A DNA stretch of 64,000 nucleotides from positions 1 to 64,000 of the forward strand of contig SFFV01000001.1 in NCBI GenBank assembly GCA_004557735.1. The letters are read 5' to 3'. The stretch is from Clostridiales bacterium. GTDB lineage: Bacteria > Bacillota > Clostridia > Oscillospirales > Oscillospiraceae. The stretch's first letter is position 1. The number at the start of each line of letters is the position of its first letter. Positions 25,874 through 33,372 of the stretch are shown here, piece by piece. A program made the position numbers and the translations under genes. Under the pieces are notes generated by a model. That model saw only the letters and a program-made list of their open reading frames with translations, had not been told where the DNA came from and did no database searches.

Positions 25874-27070
25874 TCATGGCCGGAGAGTTTCCTTGTCAAT
25901 ACGCTCCTCGCACTCACTGCGCAGTGTGAGCGTGAGCATTCCGTTTTTCTCGGACGCGGTAAAGTATTCCGAGAGCACTGTGCCCGTCTCGCCGAGCCGT
26001 TCTTTCAGCGCGGCGCGCAGCTCCTCTTCGAGCGACGCGCGCACCGCCTCGCGCGAGAGCGCCGTTTCGCTGAGCGTATACGGCTGCAGCGTCTCGAACA
26101 CGGCGGCGACCGGCAGGGAAAACACGTTTTTTATGCCCAGCTCCCATATCTTTGTAATTTTATCACACTCCGTACCCGAAATTCCACTATCCGCGTAAAA
26201 ATTTATTCTCGCGTTCCCGATAAGCAGCGCAAAGCGGTATCGCGCCGCCCCCGCGCCCTCCCTGACGCAGGCCGTGAGCGGCGCGGAGGCCGTCAGCTCA
26301 TACCACGTATGCGCCGTAATCTCGGCGCAGGCATGAACGGTGCGCGTCCCGCCCCGGCGCGCGGCGCGCTCACAGCTCACGAGCGTCTGTCCCGCCGTTA
26401 CGGCGTCGCCGCGCGCAACGAGCGCTTCTCCCTCAAAGACGCAGATCTCCGTGATGACGCCCGAGCGCGACGCCGTCACGTCCGCGGCCTGCCGCGGATC
26501 GGTGATCTCCGGCTTTTCCACCGCGGCGCGCACCTCCACGCTCGCCGTGCTTCCGCGCACGTTCACCGCCAGCCAGCTGAGCCCCGGCAGTTCCGGGAGC
26601 GCCCGCGAGCGGATGCGCTCTCCCCGGAAGGACGGCCAGAAGCTCCCTACGCCGACGCCCTGTTCGGCAAGCGTGCGCAATATGACCGTGTCCGGTATAT
26701 CGGAATCGTTCTCCGTCACGCGGATATCCCACACAAAAAGCGACGAGACGAGGATCGCCGCAGCGACCGCCGCGGCGCATAACGCCGCCCACCGCCTCCG
26801 ATGCAGATTTTTCTTCCAGATCGGCCGCCCGCGCACGGACAGCACCTCGACGTCGCAGCCGCAGCGCGGCGCGAGCGACTTTACTCGCTCCGCATCGGCG
26901 GCGAAAATCAGCGCCCGGCAGGTGATGAGATCGTCCGACTCCACGCCCTCCACGGTGATCCGCTCGCGGCAGCAGGTGTTGATGAGCTTCCACGGCGCCG
27001 CGCCCGTGATGCGGATCTCCGCAGCGCCGCGCAGCAGCCGCTCCACACGACCCGTCTTCCCCTTACGCAT
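25874..27070 (-). CDS. yqfD: Sporulation protein YqfD
   Basis: YqfD is a membrane protein made in the mother cell under SigE in Bacillus. The 398-residue product has a soluble N terminus (about 1-88), one transmembrane helix (about 94-115) and a large outer domain, with the family's PW.LIN and R.GVITEICVFEGEALVARGDAV segments. The C-terminal half is poorly conserved. It overlaps yqfC by 8 bp. Its presence argues for a spore-former or a recent descendant. Confidence 0.9.
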   Translation of the reverse strand: MRKGKTGRVERLLRGAAEIRITGAAPWKLINTCCRERITVEGVESDDLITCRALIFAADAERVKSLAPRCGCDVEVLSVRGRPIWKKNLHRRRWAALCAAAVAAAILVSSLFVWDIRVTENDSDIPDTVILRTLAEQGVGVGSFWPSFRGERIRSRALPELPGLSWLAVNVRGSTASVEVRAAVEKPEITDPRQAADVTASRSGVITEICVFEGEALVARGDAVTAGQTLVSCERAARRGGTRTVHACAEITAHTWYELTASAPLTACVREGAGAARYRFALLIGNARINFYADSGISGTECDKITKIWELGIKNVFSLPVAAVFETLQPYTLSETALSREAVRASLEEELRAALKERLGETGTVLSEYFTASEKNGMLTLTLRSECEERIDKETLRP

Positions 27071-27332
27071 ATTCCACCGCGGCGATCCGCCCGGTCACGA
27101 TCAGCGTGTCCCGGTCCATGGCGTGCAGCGTCAAGTCCGCGCCGAGAATGCGCGCTCTCCCGGCGGCGGCGCTCACCTCGACGCACTGCGCGTCGTAGCC
27201 GAGCAGGCCGCAGTGATGCTCCACCACGGCGCGCCGCCGGCCGATGATCGTAACGCGCAGCGCATTGGAGACCGCCTCCTCCGGCAACTCGAGCGAATCG
27301 GCCAGATCCGCGACCGTATCGCGTACTTTCAT
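27063..27332 (-). CDS. yqfC: Sporulation protein YqfC
   Basis: The 89-residue product belongs to the YabP/YqfC family (VSNALRVTIIGRRRAVVEHHCGLLGY and DLTLHAMDRDTLIVTGRI). YqfC is a small SigE-dependent protein of unknown mechanism. ATG 27332 follows a GGGGG run. It is the first gene of the yqfC-yqfD-phoH-ybeY-era-yqzL-recO string, which lacks yqfF, dgkA and cdd found in Bacillus. Confidence 0.88.
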   Translation of the reverse strand: MKVRDTVADLADSLELPEEAVSNALRVTIIGRRRAVVEHHCGLLGYDAQCVEVSAAAGRARILGADLTLHAMDRDTLIVTGRIAAVEYA

Positions 27333-27419
27333 AGCACCGCCCCCCTTCCCCGTCATTCTATGAGCGCGGCGGGACGTACATGCCGCATGAATCGCCCGGT
27401 GCGGACATAATGTAACGGT

Positions 27420-28373
27420 ATGAAAAAACGCTTCTGCAATTACGCCGCAGGCGCGGCGGTCTTTCTCTTATTTCTCTTCTCCTCGGCGGAGGCACGGCAG
27501 GGCGCGGCGGACGGGCTGCGGCTGTGGGGGACGCTGCTTGTTCCGTCGCTTCTGCCGTATTTTGCCGCCGCCGGACTGCTCACGCGGCTCGGCGCGGTGG
27601 ATGCGCTCGCACGGCGTCTCGCTCCGGCGGCAGCGCGCCTCTTCGGCGTGAGCGGCGCAGGGGCGGCGGTGTTCCTGCTCGGTCTTTCCGGCGGATACCC
27701 TCTCGGCGCGGCAAGTATTGGAGAGCTTTACCGCGACGGCGTCATTCAAAACGACGAGGCCGAGCATCTGCTCGCCTTCTGCGACAATTCCGGCCCGGCG
27801 TTCGCCGTGGGCGCTCTCGGCGCGGGTGTGTTCGGCTCCGCCGGATGGGGGCTGCTGCTCTGGGGGGTGCACGCGCTCTCCGCCGCCGCGGTCGGCATTC
27901 TCTTTCGCCGGAAAAATCCCGGCAGCGGTCCGGCGCGGCCGGCCGCGGCAGCGAAAGACTTTGGCGCGGCGCTCGGCGGAGCCGTAACGGCCGCGGGCCA
28001 GACGCTGTTGCAGATCGGCGCTTATGTGATCTTCTTTTCTGCGCTGCTCGCTTCACTCGGCACGCTGGGCTTTCCGGATACGCTCGCCGGAGAGCTCGCA
28101 CGGTGTACCGGAGGTTCTCTCTCCTTTTTCCGCGCGCTCTTCACCGGGGCGCTGGAGCTCTCCAGCGGCATCGGGGCCATGGCGGGTCTGCCGCTCACGC
28201 CCGGGAGCTTTGCTCTTGGCGCGTTTCTCCTGAGCTGGGGCGGGCTTTGCGTCCACGGGCAGGCCGGAGCTGCCGCGGGAGGTCTCAAAACGCGAAAACG
28301 CCTCGGAGGAAAGCTCCTCCAGGGCGTTTTCTCCGCCGTGCTTGCCTATGGCGCGGCGCTTGCAATTATGTAA
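27420..28373 (+). CDS. ylbJ: YlbJ-like sporulation integral membrane protein
   Basis: The 317-residue product has about eight hydrophobic segments and two Gate (nucleoside recognition) repeats: LWGTLLVPSLLPYFAAAGLL with LLGLSGGYPLGA, and the later LLQIGAYVIFFSALLASL with ELSSGIGAM. This is the pattern of YlbJ, a spore-envelope related membrane protein. It is shorter than B. subtilis YlbJ (about 400 residues). It is divergent from yqfC. The ribosome site is poor. The stop codon overlaps the first unit of the 28.4 kb repeat array. Confidence 0.8.
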   Translation: MKKRFCNYAAGAAVFLLFLFSSAEARQGAADGLRLWGTLLVPSLLPYFAAAGLLTRLGAVDALARRLAPAAARLFGVSGAGAAVFLLGLSGGYPLGAASIGELYRDGVIQNDEAEHLLAFCDNSGPAFAVGALGAGVFGSAGWGLLLWGVHALSAAAVGILFRRKNPGSGPARPAAAAKDFGAALGGAVTAAGQTLLQIGAYVIFFSALLASLGTLGFPDTLAGELARCTGGSLSFFRALFTGALELSSGIGAMAGLPLTPGSFALGAFLLSWGGLCVHGQAGAAAGGLKTRKRLGGKLLQGVFSAVLAYGAALAIM

Positions 28374-28417
28374 ATTGTTTTATGTTATTTAAATTATGTT
28401 AATGTAATTATGTTAAC
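28365..28417. repeat. Second array of four 14-bp direct repeats
   Basis: TTATGT starts at 28366, 28380, 28394 and 28408, exactly 14 bp apart, in units AATTATGTAAATTG, TTTTATGTTATTTA, AATTATGTTAATGT and AATTATGTTAACTC. The array fills the whole gap between the convergent ylbJ and chrA genes and overlaps the ylbJ stop. Period and core are the same as in the array at 22445-22514 read on the minus strand. Confidence 0.85.
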
Positions 28418-29002
28418 TCATGCGCCGCCGAGCCGGAATACGATGCCCGCAACGGCGGCCAGGGCGAGAAAGACGACCGGATGCAGCCTTTTCAAGGGCT
28501 TCACCAGATTGGTAAGCGCCCAGATCGCAGCAAAAAGGAGCAGATTTTTCCATTGGAGAAGGTCGGAAAACAGACCGGAGGCGCGGTAAGCGTCAAGGTT
28601 TACGAGCACCAGCACAACCACCGACCACCCCGCCGCGGCGATAAGTCCGGTGGAGGCCGGGCGCAGCGTGTGGAACGCGGCGTCCACATACCGGTTCTTA
28701 CGGAACGCCTGCAGTGCCTTGGCAATGAGGACGATGATGATCACGCTCGGAGTAATAAGGCCGATCGTCGCCACAACGCCGCCGAGGACGCCGCCGCAGT
28801 CAAAGCCCACATAGGTCGCCATATTCACGCCGATCGGCCCGGGCGTTGACTCGGAAACGGCGAGCATATCCGCCACGTCCGCCGTGCCGAACCAGCCGGT
28901 TTTCGCGCCGAGGGAGTAAAGGAACGGGAGCGTGGCAAGCCCTCCGCCAACGGAAAACAGACCGACCTTGAAAAACTCCCAGAAGAGCCGAAGGTAGATC
29001 AT
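28418..29002 (-). CDS. chrA: Chromate transporter family protein, subunit A of a split ChrA pair
   Basis: This is a 194-residue single CHR-domain membrane protein with FKVGLFSVGGGLATLPFL and STPGPIGVNMATYVGF, the two family signatures. Short CHR proteins occur as tandem pairs that make one transporter, usually antiparallel. Chromate export is the known family role; other oxyanions are possible. ATG 29002 follows GGAGGG, and the start overlaps the upstream gene's stop by 4 bp (ATGA). Confidence 0.9.
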   Translation of the reverse strand: MIYLRLFWEFFKVGLFSVGGGLATLPFLYSLGAKTGWFGTADVADMLAVSESTPGPIGVNMATYVGFDCGGVLGGVVATIGLITPSVIIIVLIAKALQAFRKNRYVDAAFHTLRPASTGLIAAAGWSVVVLVLVNLDAYRASGLFSDLLQWKNLLLFAAIWALTNLVKPLKRLHPVVFLALAAVAGIVFRLGGA

Positions 29003-29556
29003 GCCTTGCCCTCCTTCCCGGCGTGCAGCCACACGCGCACAACAACGCCGAGCACCGCCGCGGCGACAATGAATACAACGGGGCTGACGCTGCCGAGCAG
29101 CACAGAGCCGAGGAACACCGCGACAAACACGCCGAACGTGAGCTTATCCACCACGGACTTTTTCCAGAGCTTCACGATGGAGTTGAGAATGAGCACGCAG
29201 ACCGCAACGCGGATGCCCGCAAACGCATTCTGCACAGCGGGGATGTGGGCGAAGTTGCTCAGCAGCGCCGCAATGACCGTGATGATCACGAGCGAAGGCG
29301 TCACGATGCCGAGCGTAGCAAAAACCGCGCCGGAGATTTTTTTCTCCTTGAAGCCGATAAACGTCGCCGTGTTGACCGCAATGATGCCGGGCGTGCACTG
29401 GCCGACGGAGAAGTAGTCCAGGAGCTCTTCCTCGGCGGCCCATTTTTTCTTTTCCACGATCTCGCGCTGCAGAAGCGGCAGCATGGCGTACCCGCCGCCG
29501 AAGGTAAAAAGACCGATCCGAAAAAAGGTGCAGAACAGATCCAAAAGCAGGGGCAA
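28999..29556 (-). CDS. chrA: Chromate transporter family protein, subunit B of a split ChrA pair, TTG start
   Basis: The 185-residue CHR-domain protein has FFRIGLFTFGGGYAMLPLL, the CTPGIIAVNTATFIGF signature and about six transmembrane segments. The longer frame offers ATG codons at 29619 and 29598, but both lie within the promoter (29597-29625). TTG at 29556, eight bases after AAGAAGG, fits the expected transcript and starts the protein MLPLLLDLF as in homologues. It overlaps the second chrA by 4 bp. It shares a -35 element with divergent rlmD. Confidence 0.88.
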   Translation of the reverse strand: MPLLLDLFCTFFRIGLFTFGGGYAMLPLLQREIVEKKKWAAEEELLDYFSVGQCTPGIIAVNTATFIGFKEKKISGAVFATLGIVTPSLVIITVIAALLSNFAHIPAVQNAFAGIRVAVCVLILNSIVKLWKKSVVDKLTFGVFVAVFLGSVLLGSVSPVVFIVAAAVLGVVVRVWLHAGKEGKA

Positions 29557-29596
29557 GAAAACGACCTTCTTTCCTGATTTATTTGATGACGCGCAC

Positions 29597-29625
29597 ATTA
29601 TAGCAAAGTGTTTTTTCATTGGCAA
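29597..29625 (-). promoter_or_regulatory. chrA pair promoter
   Basis: TTGCCA (29625-29620) and TATAAT (29602-29597) with a 17-bp spacer on the minus strand. The -35 is almost coincident with that of the divergent rlmD promoter. Confidence 0.75.
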
Positions 29626-29647
29626 TACGGGAAACCTATGGTAGAAT
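29619..29647 (+). promoter_or_regulatory. rlmD promoter
   Basis: TTGGCA (29619-29624) and TAGAAT (29642-29647) with a 17-bp spacer. It gives a leader of only about a dozen bases before the TTG start of rlmD. Confidence 0.7.
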
Positions 29648-29665
29648 ACGTCCGGGTGATCAATT

Positions 29666-31090
29666 TTGACAATACCGGCTGAACTGAAAAAGAATGAAAT
29701 ATATCCTGTCCGAATCACCGGTTACACTTCCGAGGGCGCAGGCGTCTGCCGCATCGGCGAGCGCGCCGTGTTCGTTCCCGGAACGGTCCTTGGCGAGGAA
29801 TGGGATGTGCGCATCGTGCGCAGTACATCCACCGCCGTATGGGGCCGGGGCGAAGTACTCCGCGCCGCCTCGGCCCACCGCACGGAGCCGGACTGCCCCG
29901 TATACCCCCGCTGCGGCGGCTGCGCGCTGCGGCACATGGATTATGAGGAGGAGCTTTCCCTGAAACTGCAGCGCGTGAACGACGCGCTGCGCCGCATCGG
30001 AAAGCTGGACTTTTCCGTTTCCGGCATTCTCCCCGCGCTCGAGAACGCCCGGCGGCGCCGCAAGGTGATTTTCAACGTTGCCGAACAGGACGGGCGGCCC
30101 GCCGCCGGGTTTTACCGCGCACGCTCGCACGACGTTGTCCCTGTGCCGGACTGCCCCGCCGTGCCGAAAGAATCCCTTATATGCGCACGCACGGTGCTCG
30201 GCTGGATGGAGCGGGAGCATGTTCCCGTCTACGATGAGGCCGCGATGCGCGACGGCGTGCGCCATATTTTTTACCGCTCGTCCCATCTCACGGAGAATGC
30301 CGTGCTGACGCTCACCGCGTCCCGCTCGCCGGGAGAGAAGGCGCTTTGCTCTCTTGCGGATATGCTGCGCGAGCGCTGCCCGGAGGTGACGGGGCTTGTG
30401 CTCAACCGCAACACGGCCCGCGGAAACACCGTGCTCGCCGGAGAGTTTACGACCGTTTGGGGCAGCGACATTCTCACCGAGGGGCTGTGCGGCCTCACGT
30501 TCACGCTCTCGCCCCGCTCGTTTTTTCAGGTGAACCCGCCGCAGGCCGAACGGCTCTATGAGGCCGCGCTCGGCTACGCCGGTATCACACCGGGCATGAC
30601 GGCGCTCGATCTCTACTGCGGCACAGGTACGATCGGCCTTTGCATGGCCTCCCGCGGTGCGCGCGTCATCGGCGCGGAGGTCATTCCCGCCGCCGTGGAA
30701 AACGCAAGGGACAACGCGCGGCGGAACGGCCTTTCGGATGTGTGCGAATTTCTCTGCGCCGACGCTGGGGAAGCCGCCGCAGAGCTCGCCAGACGCGGCA
30801 TACGCCCGCAGGTGATCGTTGTCGATCCGCCGCGGCGCGGGCTGGACGAAAGCGTCATTTCCCATGCCGCCGGAATGCAGCCGGAGCGGATCGTATACGT
30901 CTCCTGCGATCCCGGCACGCTCGCGCGCGATCTCGCCTCGTTCGCCCGCCATGGCTACGCCCCCGTGGACGGTATAGCCGTGGATATGTTCCCGCGCACG
31001 AGCCATGTGGAGACGGTATGTTTATTGTCCAAACTTCATGAAGCGAAGCATCCTGTGAATGTGACAGTGGATATGGATGAGATGGACTGA
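29666..31090 (+). CDS. rlmD: 23S rRNA (uracil-5-)-methyltransferase, RumA/RlmD type, TTG start, shortened end
   Basis: The enzyme makes 5-methyluridine in 23S rRNA. The 474-residue product has an N-terminal TRAM domain, the Fe-S cysteines (Cys77, Cys83, Cys86 and one in VPDCPAVP), the SAM motif LDLYCGTGTIGL and the catalytic VSCDPGTLARDL. The start is TTG behind GGGTGA. Clostridial members carry a C-terminal extension beginning about DLDELD..AE.KATY. Here it reads VDMDEMD and stops, while the +1 frame continues LTAAES, so the tail appears frameshifted. The catalytic part is complete. Confidence 0.92.
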   Translation: MTIPAELKKNEIYPVRITGYTSEGAGVCRIGERAVFVPGTVLGEEWDVRIVRSTSTAVWGRGEVLRAASAHRTEPDCPVYPRCGGCALRHMDYEEELSLKLQRVNDALRRIGKLDFSVSGILPALENARRRRKVIFNVAEQDGRPAAGFYRARSHDVVPVPDCPAVPKESLICARTVLGWMEREHVPVYDEAAMRDGVRHIFYRSSHLTENAVLTLTASRSPGEKALCSLADMLRERCPEVTGLVLNRNTARGNTVLAGEFTTVWGSDILTEGLCGLTFTLSPRSFFQVNPPQAERLYEAALGYAGITPGMTALDLYCGTGTIGLCMASRGARVIGAEVIPAAVENARDNARRNGLSDVCEFLCADAGEAAAELARRGIRPQVIVVDPPRRGLDESVISHAAGMQPERIVYVSCDPGTLARDLASFARHGYAPVDGIAVDMFPRTSHVETVCLLSKLHEAKHPVNVTVDMDEMD

Positions 31091-31311
31091 CAGCGGCGGA
31101 GAGCAATAGAAAAAGTATTGATGGTATGTGATAAGGACAATATTGGTTCGGCAAAAAGTATTATCAATAAACATTTCATCATCATATCAGCATCAAAACC
31201 GGCCTTTATGAACTTGACCCGGCATATGCCGAACGCAAGGCAGCTTATGCACAAATCAAGGCTTATCGCGGGAAAGCGGCAAAAAACTCCTCACCCCGTC
31301 ACAGACGGTAG
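31087..31311 (+). pseudogene. Decayed tail after rlmD
   Basis: In the frame one base on from rlmD the sequence continues LTAAESNRKSIDGM before stops, as if completing the clostridial RlmD extension DEMD-LTAAES. Farther on, the same frame reads GLYELDPAYAERKAAY and AQIKAYRGKAA between stops. No complete gene is possible. I read it as remnants of a longer coding region. Confidence 0.45.
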
Positions 31312-31321
31312 TGAGGAGTTT
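31284..31321 (-). terminator. Terminator after the 4Fe-4S gene
   Basis: Arms 31284-31294 and 31311-31321 pair perfectly, and an inner stem (31296-31300 with 31304-31308) extends the hairpin. On the minus strand it is followed by TTTTTTGCC. It can also stop rlmD from the other side. Confidence 0.85.
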
Positions 31322-31342
31322 CTGTATTTCAAAACCTTTCAG

Positions 31343-32062
31343 TCAAGGGGCGGTAGTTTCAAGGATCCTTCCGTCCGTTGAGATCGTCACGACCTGCCAC
31401 GGGATGAATTTCCCGCTCTGCTGCAGGGCGGTTTTGGCCGCATGCTCCAGCCCGCCGCAGCAGGGCACCTCCATACGGACGACGGCGACACTCCGGATAT
31501 CGTTATTGCGGATGATCTCGGTGAGCTTTTCGGAATAATCCACGCTGTCGAGCTTCGGGCAGCCCACGAGAGTGATGTGTCCCCGGATGAACCGCTCGTG
31601 GAACGCGGCATACGCATACGCCGTGCAGTCGGCGGCGATGAGAAGCTTTGCTCCGGAAAAAAACGGTGCGTTCACCGGTATGAGCTTGATCTGTACCGGC
31701 CATTGGGAAAGCCGGCTCTGTGCCGCGGCGGGCGCGCTCTCGGCGGCGGACGGCTCCTCGTGCCGGATCGTTTTCATCCGCATGCCGGGGCAGCCGCCGG
31801 AAAGGTTCATCCCCTGCTGCATCTTCTTCTGCTTATTGGCGAACACGGCCTTCTCATCGTAAGCGGCAGCCTCGCGCTCCACGAAGGAGATCGCCCCGGT
31901 GGGGCAGGCGGGCAGGCAGTCGCCCAGACCGTCGCAGTAGTCGTCGCGCATAAGCTGCGCCCTGCCGTCCACCATAGCGATGGCCCCCTCGTGACACGCG
32001 GCGGCACATGCACCGCAGCCGTTACATTTATTCTGGTCGATTTCAATGATCCTTCTTTTCGT
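31343..32062 (-). CDS. Two-cluster 4Fe-4S protein, non-standard start
   Basis: The 239-residue product begins KRRIIEIDQNKC and has two ferredoxin clusters (CNGCGACAAAC, then CDGLGDCLPAC) and a C-terminal domain with further cysteines (VGCPKLD, VPCCGGLEH). Homologous clostridial proteins, often beside a Crp/Fnr gene, start MKR-IIEID. At that place the codon is ACG (32062-32060), eight bases after GGAGG, and no ATG, GTG or TTG exists in frame downstream of the promoter. Either ACG is used, or a base differs. The role is unknown; redox sensing or electron transfer is inferred. It is divergent from the regulator gene. Confidence 0.8.
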   Translation of the reverse strand, partial: TKRRIIEIDQNKCNGCGACAAACHEGAIAMVDGRAQLMRDDYCDGLGDCLPACPTGAISFVEREAAAYDEKAVFANKQKKMQQGMNLSGGCPGMRMKTIRHEEPSAAESAPAAAQSRLSQWPVQIKLIPVNAPFFSGAKLLIAADCTAYAYAAFHERFIRGHITLVGCPKLDSVDYSEKLTEIIRNNDIRSVAVVRMEVPCCGGLEHAAKTALQQSGKFIPWQVVTISTDGRILETTAP

Positions 32063-32075
32063 ACCCGTCCCCTCC

Positions 32076-32105
32076 TTGTGTTTTATGCTTGGATTGTAGT
32101 ATAAT
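32076..32105 (+). promoter_or_regulatory. Promoter of the Crp/Fnr-type gene
   Basis: TTGTGT (32076-32081) and a perfect TATAAT (32100-32105) with an 18-bp spacer lead into the regulator gene. The -10 region also gives AT-rich -10-like sequence (TATACT, TATTAT) for the divergent gene. Confidence 0.6.
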
Positions 32106-32108
32106 ACT

Positions 32109-32134
32109 TTCAACAAGTCGGTTGAATTTTCAAC
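32109..32134. promoter_or_regulatory. Triple half-site operator for the Crp/Fnr-type regulator
   Basis: The region reads TTCAAC-N6-GTTGAA-N2-TTCAAC: three perfect half-sites in alternating orientation. The right-hand pair is the 14-bp palindrome GTTGAATTTTCAAC (32121-32134). It covers the start point of the regulator gene and the upstream region of the 4Fe-4S gene, so autoregulation is inferred. The same GTTGA-N4-TCAAC pattern lies on the hydrogenase promoter at 58861-58874. Confidence 0.7.
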
Positions 32135-32148
32135 AGAAAAGGATTTTT

Positions 32149-32811
32149 ATGAAGGATTTTTTGCCAATTATCCGATCCTCCACGCTTTTTTCGGGCATTT
32201 CTGCGGAAGAGCTCACGGCCATGCTCTCCTGTCTTGATACGAAAACCGAGAGCTTCCTGAAAGATGCGTTTCTGCTGCGTGCCGGTGATACGGCGGAATC
32301 GATCGGTCTTGTACTGTCGGGAAACGTTCTGATCGTGCAGGAGGACATTTGGGGCAACCGCAACATTCTCTCCAAGGCGGGACCGGGGCAGACTTTTGCC
32401 GCTGCCTATGCCTGCGCTCCCGGCTCGGTTCTGAATGTGAGCGTGCTCGCCGAAACGCCTGTCACGGCAATGTTTTTAAATGTAAAGCGCGTATTGAACG
32501 TATGCCCCTCCGCCTGCGCGCATCACAGCCGCATCATCCGGAATCTTCTCGGCGAGCTCGCCGAGAAAAACCTGCGCTTCGGCGAAAAGCTCACGCACAT
32601 GGGGCAGCGCACGACACGCGCGAAGCTGATGTCTTACTTCTCCGCCGAGGCGCAGCGGCTCGGGACCTATGAATTTGATATCCCCTTTTCCCGGCAGCAG
32701 CTGGCGGATTATCTTGCGGTGGAGCGCAGCGGACTGTCGCAGGAGCTTGGAAAAATGCGTGACGAGGGGCTTCTATCCTTTCGCAAAAGCCATTTTGTTC
32801 TGAAGAGGTAA
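32149..32811 (+). CDS. Crp/Fnr-family transcriptional regulator
   Basis: The 220-residue product has an N-terminal cyclic-nucleotide-binding type beta barrel (about 10-120; LFSGISAEEL, LRAGDTAESIGLVLSGNVLIVQED) and a C-terminal winged helix (about 150-218; FSRQQLADYLAVERSGLSQELGKMRDEGLL). It lacks the clustered N-terminal cysteines of Fnr. Clostridial proteins of this kind next to a 4Fe-4S gene respond to redox or nitrosative signals in some species (HcpR-like), but the signal here is unknown. AAGGA precedes ATG 32149. It is 3 bp from the glycosylase gene. Confidence 0.9.
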   Translation: MKDFLPIIRSSTLFSGISAEELTAMLSCLDTKTESFLKDAFLLRAGDTAESIGLVLSGNVLIVQEDIWGNRNILSKAGPGQTFAAAYACAPGSVLNVSVLAETPVTAMFLNVKRVLNVCPSACAHHSRIIRNLLGELAEKNLRFGEKLTHMGQRTTRAKLMSYFSAEAQRLGTYEFDIPFSRQQLADYLAVERSGLSQELGKMRDEGLLSFRKSHFVLKR

Positions 32812-32814
32812 AAA

Positions 32815-33318
32815 ATGGAAAAGGAATCGCTGCGGCACCCCTTCCCGGCGATCTATGCGCCGGATTCGCGGATCTTGATCCTCGGGTCCTTCCCCTCGGT
32901 AAAGTCCCGCGAGCAAAAGTTCTTTTACGGGCATCCGCAAAACCGCTTCTGGCGGGTACTCGCGGCGCTGCTCGGCACGGACGTCCCGCAGACGGCAGAG
33001 GAAAAGCGCGCGCTTCTTCTCGCCCACCGCATCGCGCTCTGGGACGTGATCGCCTCGTGTGAGATCATGGGTTCCTCCGACGCCTCCATCCGAAACGCCG
33101 TGCCGAACGATCTTTCGCCCATTCTGGAAACGGCGTCTATCCGGCAGATCTTCACAAACGGGGGAACGGCCCACCGGCTGTACCGCAAATATATTTACCC
33201 GCTCACCGGGCGGGAGGACATAGCCCTTCCCTCCTCCAGTCCCGCGAACGCCGCGCGCTCGCTCGGCGCGCTCATTGATGCGTGGCAGATCGTGCGCGAA
33301 GCGCTGGAAGCAGAATGA
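32815..33318 (+). CDS. DNA-deoxyinosine (hypoxanthine) glycosylase, UDG family 6
   Basis: The 167-residue product has the UDG-fold motifs ILGSFPSVKS near residue 22 and FFYGHPQNRFWRVL, and the C-terminal LPSSSPANA. Family 6 enzymes remove hypoxanthine formed by adenine deamination. Nitrosative stress drives such deamination, so its placement 3 bp behind a Crp/Fnr-type regulator is suggestive. The specificity is inferred from the family only. Confidence 0.85.
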   Translation: MEKESLRHPFPAIYAPDSRILILGSFPSVKSREQKFFYGHPQNRFWRVLAALLGTDVPQTAEEKRALLLAHRIALWDVIASCEIMGSSDASIRNAVPNDLSPILETASIRQIFTNGGTAHRLYRKYIYPLTGREDIALPSSSPANAARSLGALIDAWQIVREALEAE

Positions 33319-33334
33319 GGAAAAACAGAAACAG

Positions 33335-33366
33335 GGCCTGCGGCTCCCCAAAGGGGGCGGCAGGCT
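33335..33366. terminator. Terminator between the glycosylase gene and dus
   Basis: GCCTGC at 33336-33341 pairs with GCAGGC near 33360-33365, and CCCC/GGGG close a small loop. It is followed on the plus strand by TGGTTTTATT. It separates convergent genes. Confidence 0.75.
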
Positions 33367-33372
33367 CTGGTT

